NCBI GenBank assembly: GCA_016839985.1
Contig: JAEOTG010000114.1
Span: 1-6,674, forward strand
DNA length: 6,674 nt
Origin: Candidatus Heimdallarchaeota archaeon
Lineage (GTDB): Archaea; Asgardarchaeota; Heimdallarchaeia; Heimdallarchaeales; Heimdallarchaeaceae
Direction: 5' to 3'
This document shows positions 5,417 to 6,674 of this stretch, piece after piece; the first letter of the stretch is position 1, and each line of letters starts with the position of its first letter. Below the pieces are notes generated by a model. The model had not been told where the DNA came from, did no database searches, and saw nothing but the letters and a program-made list of their open reading frames with translations. A program made the position numbers and the translations under genes.

Positions 5417-6674
5417 ATGATAATATGTAAAGATCTTTCGAAAGTATATTCGGATCCGATTACAGAAGAGAATGTAATTGCACTAAGAGGAATAGATTTA
5501 GATGTGAAATCTGGTGAAATTGCTTCAATAGTTGGACCTTCTGGAGCAGGAAAAACAACCTTAATCAAAATCTTTACAGGTTTAGAAAAACCAACAAGCG
5601 GAGAGGTTATACTTCATGGAATAAATATAAATGATTTAAATCAGAGAGAAATGCAAGACTTCAGATTTAACAAGATTGGCATTCTCAATCAATATCTAAA
5701 TCATAACCTAATCCCACACTTAACTGTCAAACAACATATTCTGCTCCCTATGAGAATGAGGAGAATAGCTCTAGAAAGAGCGAACAATGAAGCAGAAGAA
5801 ATAATGAAAAGCTTAAACATCTTTGAATTAGCTAACAAAAAGGTTACAAAAACCTCTGGGGGAGAAGCAATAAGAACAAGCATTGGAGCTATAATTGCTA
5901 AAAAACCTGATATTATACTTGCAGATGAACCCACAGGGCAACTAGATACTGAAAACACAAATGACGTAATTGAAACTTTTAAAGAGTTAAATAAGAATTT
6001 AGGAACTTCTATTTTAGTGGCTACTCATGATCTTCGTTTTCGTAATGCTTTCAAGAAGAGCTACATACTTCGAGATGGAAGACTTGCTGGGATAAACCAA
6101 GATTTCGAAAGGTCTAGTTTGGACTTCCTTATGAAACCAATAGACTCAACACTCCAAGCTGTAGTTGATAAATTTCAATATCTTCGAGTTCCAAAGCTAA
6201 TTATGTCAAAGACAGGAATCAGTTCTTTAGCTGAATTCAGTCTCCATCCATCAAAGAAATTTGCAGTTATTTTCAATCCTCAAACAATTACAGAAAGAGA
6301 GGTTCATGATGTTATTAGAAAACCCGACGAATACTATGATGAAGAAGAAGAGGAAGTATTTAGAGAATTACCAACAGAGATAAGTCGTAAAGTTACTTTT
6401 GAACAAGCTAGCATTCTTTTCAAAGAAAAACACACTGTTCCAGATGAAAGTGCTCCAAACATAATTGAAGTTAAGAATCTGTCTAAAGCATTTTCAATTG
6501 ATAGCAGAGAGCAACAAGTCATTAATGGTATATCTTTTGACATTCAGAAAGGTGATTTTGTTATTATTGCAGGAAAAAGTGGGGCTGGCAAAACTACTTT
6601 ACTGAATGTTATCTCTGGAGTTGAAACACCTGATTCTGGTTCAATTGTAATTAATGGTGAAAATGTCTCTGAAA
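5417..6674 (+). CDS. Tandem (double) ABC transporter ATP-binding protein, MacB/LolD-like, 3' end beyond window
   Basis: An open frame of 419 codons runs off the right edge with no stop. Residues 1-225 are a full nucleotide-binding domain of the MacB/LolD/FtsE type. Its motifs are Walker A GPSGAGKTT (40-48), Q-loop glutamine 92 in GILNQYL, a signature TSGGE (146-150), Walker B IILADEP (166-172) with catalytic Glu171, D-loop GQLD (174-177) and switch histidine His204 in VATHD. The signature departs from the usual LSGGQ: Thr replaces Leu, Glu replaces Gln, and the following QQR-type run is AIR. A linker of about 120 residues (226-348) includes an acidic patch, DEEEEE at 308-313. A second nucleotide-binding domain starts near Ile349, with Walker A GKSGAGKTT at 386-394, and is cut about 25 residues later. 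The protein should sit on the cytoplasmic face and drive the permease encoded just upstream, with both ATPase halves on one chain. Relatives such as MacB fuse one such domain to one permease, and LolD and FtsE are single domains acting as dimers. ATG at 5417 is set by the GGAG site. Confidence 0.93.
   Translation, partial: MIICKDLSKVYSDPITEENVIALRGIDLDVKSGEIASIVGPSGAGKTTLIKIFTGLEKPTSGEVILHGININDLNQREMQDFRFNKIGILNQYLNHNLIPHLTVKQHILLPMRMRRIALERANNEAEEIMKSLNIFELANKKVTKTSGGEAIRTSIGAIIAKKPDIILADEPTGQLDTENTNDVIETFKELNKNLGTSILVATHDLRFRNAFKKSYILRDGRLAGINQDFERSSLDFLMKPIDSTLQAVVDKFQYLRVPKLIMSKTGISSLAEFSLHPSKKFAVIFNPQTITEREVHDVIRKPDEYYDEEEEEVFRELPTEISRKVTFEQASILFKEKHTVPDESAPNIIEVKNLSKAFSIDSREQQVINGISFDIQKGDFVIIAGKSGAGKTTLLNVISGVETPDSGSIVINGENVSE

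Noticed and set aside
5078..5568. Short open frames on both strands around the permease/ATPase junction
   Set aside because: They overlap well-supported coding sequence with clear membrane helices and Walker A. Their translations show only mirror-image low-complexity patterns.
5701..6543. Minus-strand open frames of 85 and 69 codons opposite the ATPase
   Set aside because: The + strand here encodes an intact series of ABC motifs in one frame. The serine-rich end of the minus-strand frame is simply the reverse of the acidic GAA/GAG run.
1..6674. CRISPR array, insertion sequence or attachment site
   Set aside because: There are no regularly spaced direct repeats, no transposase or integrase motifs and no terminal inverted repeats with target duplications. 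The three genes look like ordinary chromosomal coding sequence.

Overview
This AT-rich window most likely comes from an archaeon. The archaeal reading rests on three things. TATA-like boxes lie about 28-33 nt upstream of the first codons of the first two genes, and neither gene has a clear Shine-Dalgarno site. The operon-internal gene, in contrast, has a good GGAG site. The large permease has many N-x-S/T sequons, which lie mainly in its predicted extracytoplasmic parts. The overall look (lysine-, isoleucine- and asparagine-rich proteins, and very large FtsX/MacB-type transporters with extra outer domains) resembles Asgard archaeal genomes such as the Heimdallarchaeia. That placement is an inference from style, not a proven assignment.

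Layout, all on the + strand. Positions 1-98 are a short upstream region with a pyrimidine tract and a TATA-like box. Positions 99-1046 encode a complete ornithine cyclodeaminase / mu-crystallin family enzyme (315 aa). Positions 1047-1188 are a 142-nt intergenic region with two small inverted repeats, one of which brackets a TATA-like TTTAAA element. Positions 1189-5412 encode a 1407-aa ABC transporter permease with a non-ATG start. Its parts are a signal peptide, a probable seven-bladed beta-propeller outside the cell, one anchoring helix, and a double FtsX/MacB-type core of ten further helices with two large outer domains. Four bases later, at 5417, begins a tandem ABC ATPase. Its first nucleotide-binding domain is complete. 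The second is cut by the window edge just after its Walker A motif.

The permease and ATPase almost certainly form one operon and one machine. Each polypeptide carries both halves of what is a homodimer in bacterial MacB, so one permease plus one ATPase could make a whole type VII-like (mechanotransmission) ABC complex. The propeller would be a built-in extracellular binding or partner-docking module. Substrate and role cannot be read from the sequence. The cyclodeaminase-family gene appears to be a separate transcription unit with no visible functional link to the transporter.
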